7,064 bases of DNA, taken from contig PLBD01000284.1 in assembly GCA_003135315.1 (NCBI GenBank), forward strand, positions 1 through 7,064, in the 5' to 3' direction. How positions within the stretch are numbered: the stretch's first letter is position 1; each line of letters starts with the position of its first letter. The stretch comes from Acidobacteriaceae bacterium (GTDB taxonomy: Bacteria > Acidobacteriota > Terriglobia > Terriglobales > Acidobacteriaceae). Shown one piece after another: positions 6,736 to 7,064 of the stretch. A program made the position numbers and the translations under genes. The notes below the pieces were generated by a model. It did no database searches and was not told where the DNA came from. It saw nothing but the letters and a program-made list of their open reading frames with translations.

Positions 6736-6985
6736 CGAATATGGGTTACGGTCGTGGGTCAGTTTGAAATTCACGAACTTACCCCGGTCGGGTGGAGCAC
6801 GCCTTTGAGGCGTGCATATTGCAGACCCAATTCGATAAGCGCTTTAGCGCCTGAGGTAAATCTACCCCTCACCTCAGCGGCTGAAGCCGAGGCATTTAGA
6901 GGCTCTCAACTGCACGCCTGAAGGCGTGCTCCACCCAAGATCGCTTGACCACAATTTCAGACCGACCCATTACCGAATATGGGTT
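6736..6985. mobile_element. MITE-like foldback element with 12-base flanking direct repeats
   Basis: The 12-mer CGAATATGGGTT occurs at 6736-6747 and again at 6974-6985, bounding 226 bases. Just inside are imperfect inverted ends: 6755-6771 and the complement of 6953-6969 agree at 15 of 17 positions (TGGGTC-GT-TGAAATT). Further in is a second, nearly perfect inverted repeat (6790-6816 against 6911-6936). No open frame fits inside, so any movement would need an enzyme supplied elsewhere. The arrangement of flanking direct repeat, terminal inverted repeats and a non-coding core is that of a non-autonomous miniature element. Alternatively it is an acidobacterial REP/BIME-type cluster and the 12-mer pair is part of the repeat unit, not a target duplication. 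Confidence 0.6.
6790..6936. repeat. Inverted-repeat core with four short palindromes
   Basis: The outer arms GGGTGGAGCACGCCTT (6790-6805) and its exact complement (6921-6936) are 16 bases each. Each arm also folds on itself: GCACGCCT/AGGCGTGC with loop TTG at 6797-6815, and the same stem with loop GA at 6912-6929. Between them are GCGCT/AGCGC (6839-6850, loop TT), CGGCT/AGCCG (6878-6889, loop GA) and CTGAGGT/ACCTCAG (6851-6857 with 6871-6877). Stem-loops of this strength may also slow or stop transcription entering from the gene on the right, but there is no T-run for a classical terminator. Confidence 0.85.
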
Positions 6986-7020
6986 GCCAGCGTGGTGCGG
7001 TCCCGATACCGGTTTCCGCT

Positions 7021-7064
7021 TTATGGCGCGAAGTAGCCGGAGATGTCGAGAATCAACTGCGTCA
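7021..7064 (-). CDS. C-terminal end of a minus-strand gene (DISGYFAP ending), truncated
   Basis: Reading the minus strand from the right edge, codons give TQLILDISGYFAP followed by TAA at 7023-7021. The ending (hydrophobic)-Asp-(Ile/Val)-x-Gly-Tyr-Phe-Ala-Pro-stop resembles the last beta strand of secreted, repeat-rich proteins that I recall from acidobacteria and actinobacteria. Only 13 codons are visible, so the call rests on that motif and a sensibly placed stop. If real, the gene is on the same strand as nadA and separated from it by the 574-base stretch. Confidence 0.45.
   Translation of the reverse strand, partial: TQLILDISGYFAP

Larger units (their letters stand above)
6447..7020. other. 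574-base non-coding stretch upstream of nadA
   Basis: I find no credible gene here: the open frames are short and have no recognisable protein character. It holds the nadA leader and presumably its promoter (no convincing -35/-10 pair found), the paired 14-mers at 6495-6570, about 165 bases with no structure I could detect (6571-6735), the foldback element at 6736-6985, and a short spacer before the end of the gene at the right edge. Confidence 0.7.

Noticed and set aside
6463..6736. Small open frames (60-70 codons) on both strands upstream of nadA
   Set aside because: None has a plausible ribosome-binding site or recognisable protein sequence, and they overlap each other and the paired 14-mers.
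6736..6985. Foldback region as a CRISPR array
   Set aside because: The repeated units are inverted palindromes with irregular spacing, not regularly spaced direct repeats with unique spacers.

Overview
The window looks like a chromosomal segment from a GC-rich bacterium, most likely an acidobacterium (Koribacter/Sulfotelmatobacter-like). This assignment is an inference. It rests on the resemblance of the DUF2203, NadA and small winged-helix proteins to what I recall of that phylum, and on heptameric and foldback intergenic repeats that I associate with it. No marker gene such as rRNA is present to prove it.

Layout from left to right. (1) The 3' part of a plus-strand gene for a zinc-dependent M28-family peptidase; its N-terminus lies outside the window. 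(2) Convergent to it on the minus strand, a multi-pass membrane protein of unknown function ending in a Pro/Asn-rich tail. (3) Divergent from that gene, a plus-strand gene for a 121-residue winged-helix-like protein with a good -10 element and Shine-Dalgarno. (4) Convergent to that, a minus-strand block read right to left: nadA (quinolinate synthase, NAD biosynthesis), a DUF2203 gene and a two-domain ABC-F ATPase (translation factor type). These three share a strand with gaps of about 131 and 119 bases, so they may be partly co-transcribed, but nothing ties them to one pathway. (5) A 574-base non-coding stretch upstream of nadA. (6) At the right edge, the last 13 codons of another minus-strand gene ending in a DISGYFAP-like C-terminus.

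The protein-coding part is mostly ordinary. The most unusual material is in the right-hand intergenic region: a compact nested foldback of about 215 bases (outer imperfect inverted repeat, near-perfect inner inverted repeat, four short palindromes sharing a CT..AG core) bounded on both sides by the same 12-base word, as expected for a non-autonomous mobile element with a target duplication. A 14-base direct repeat occurs twice just upstream of nadA, and a four-unit heptamer tandem repeat lies between the DUF2203 and ABC-F genes. I see no CRISPR array, tRNA, rRNA, transposase gene or recognisable defence system.
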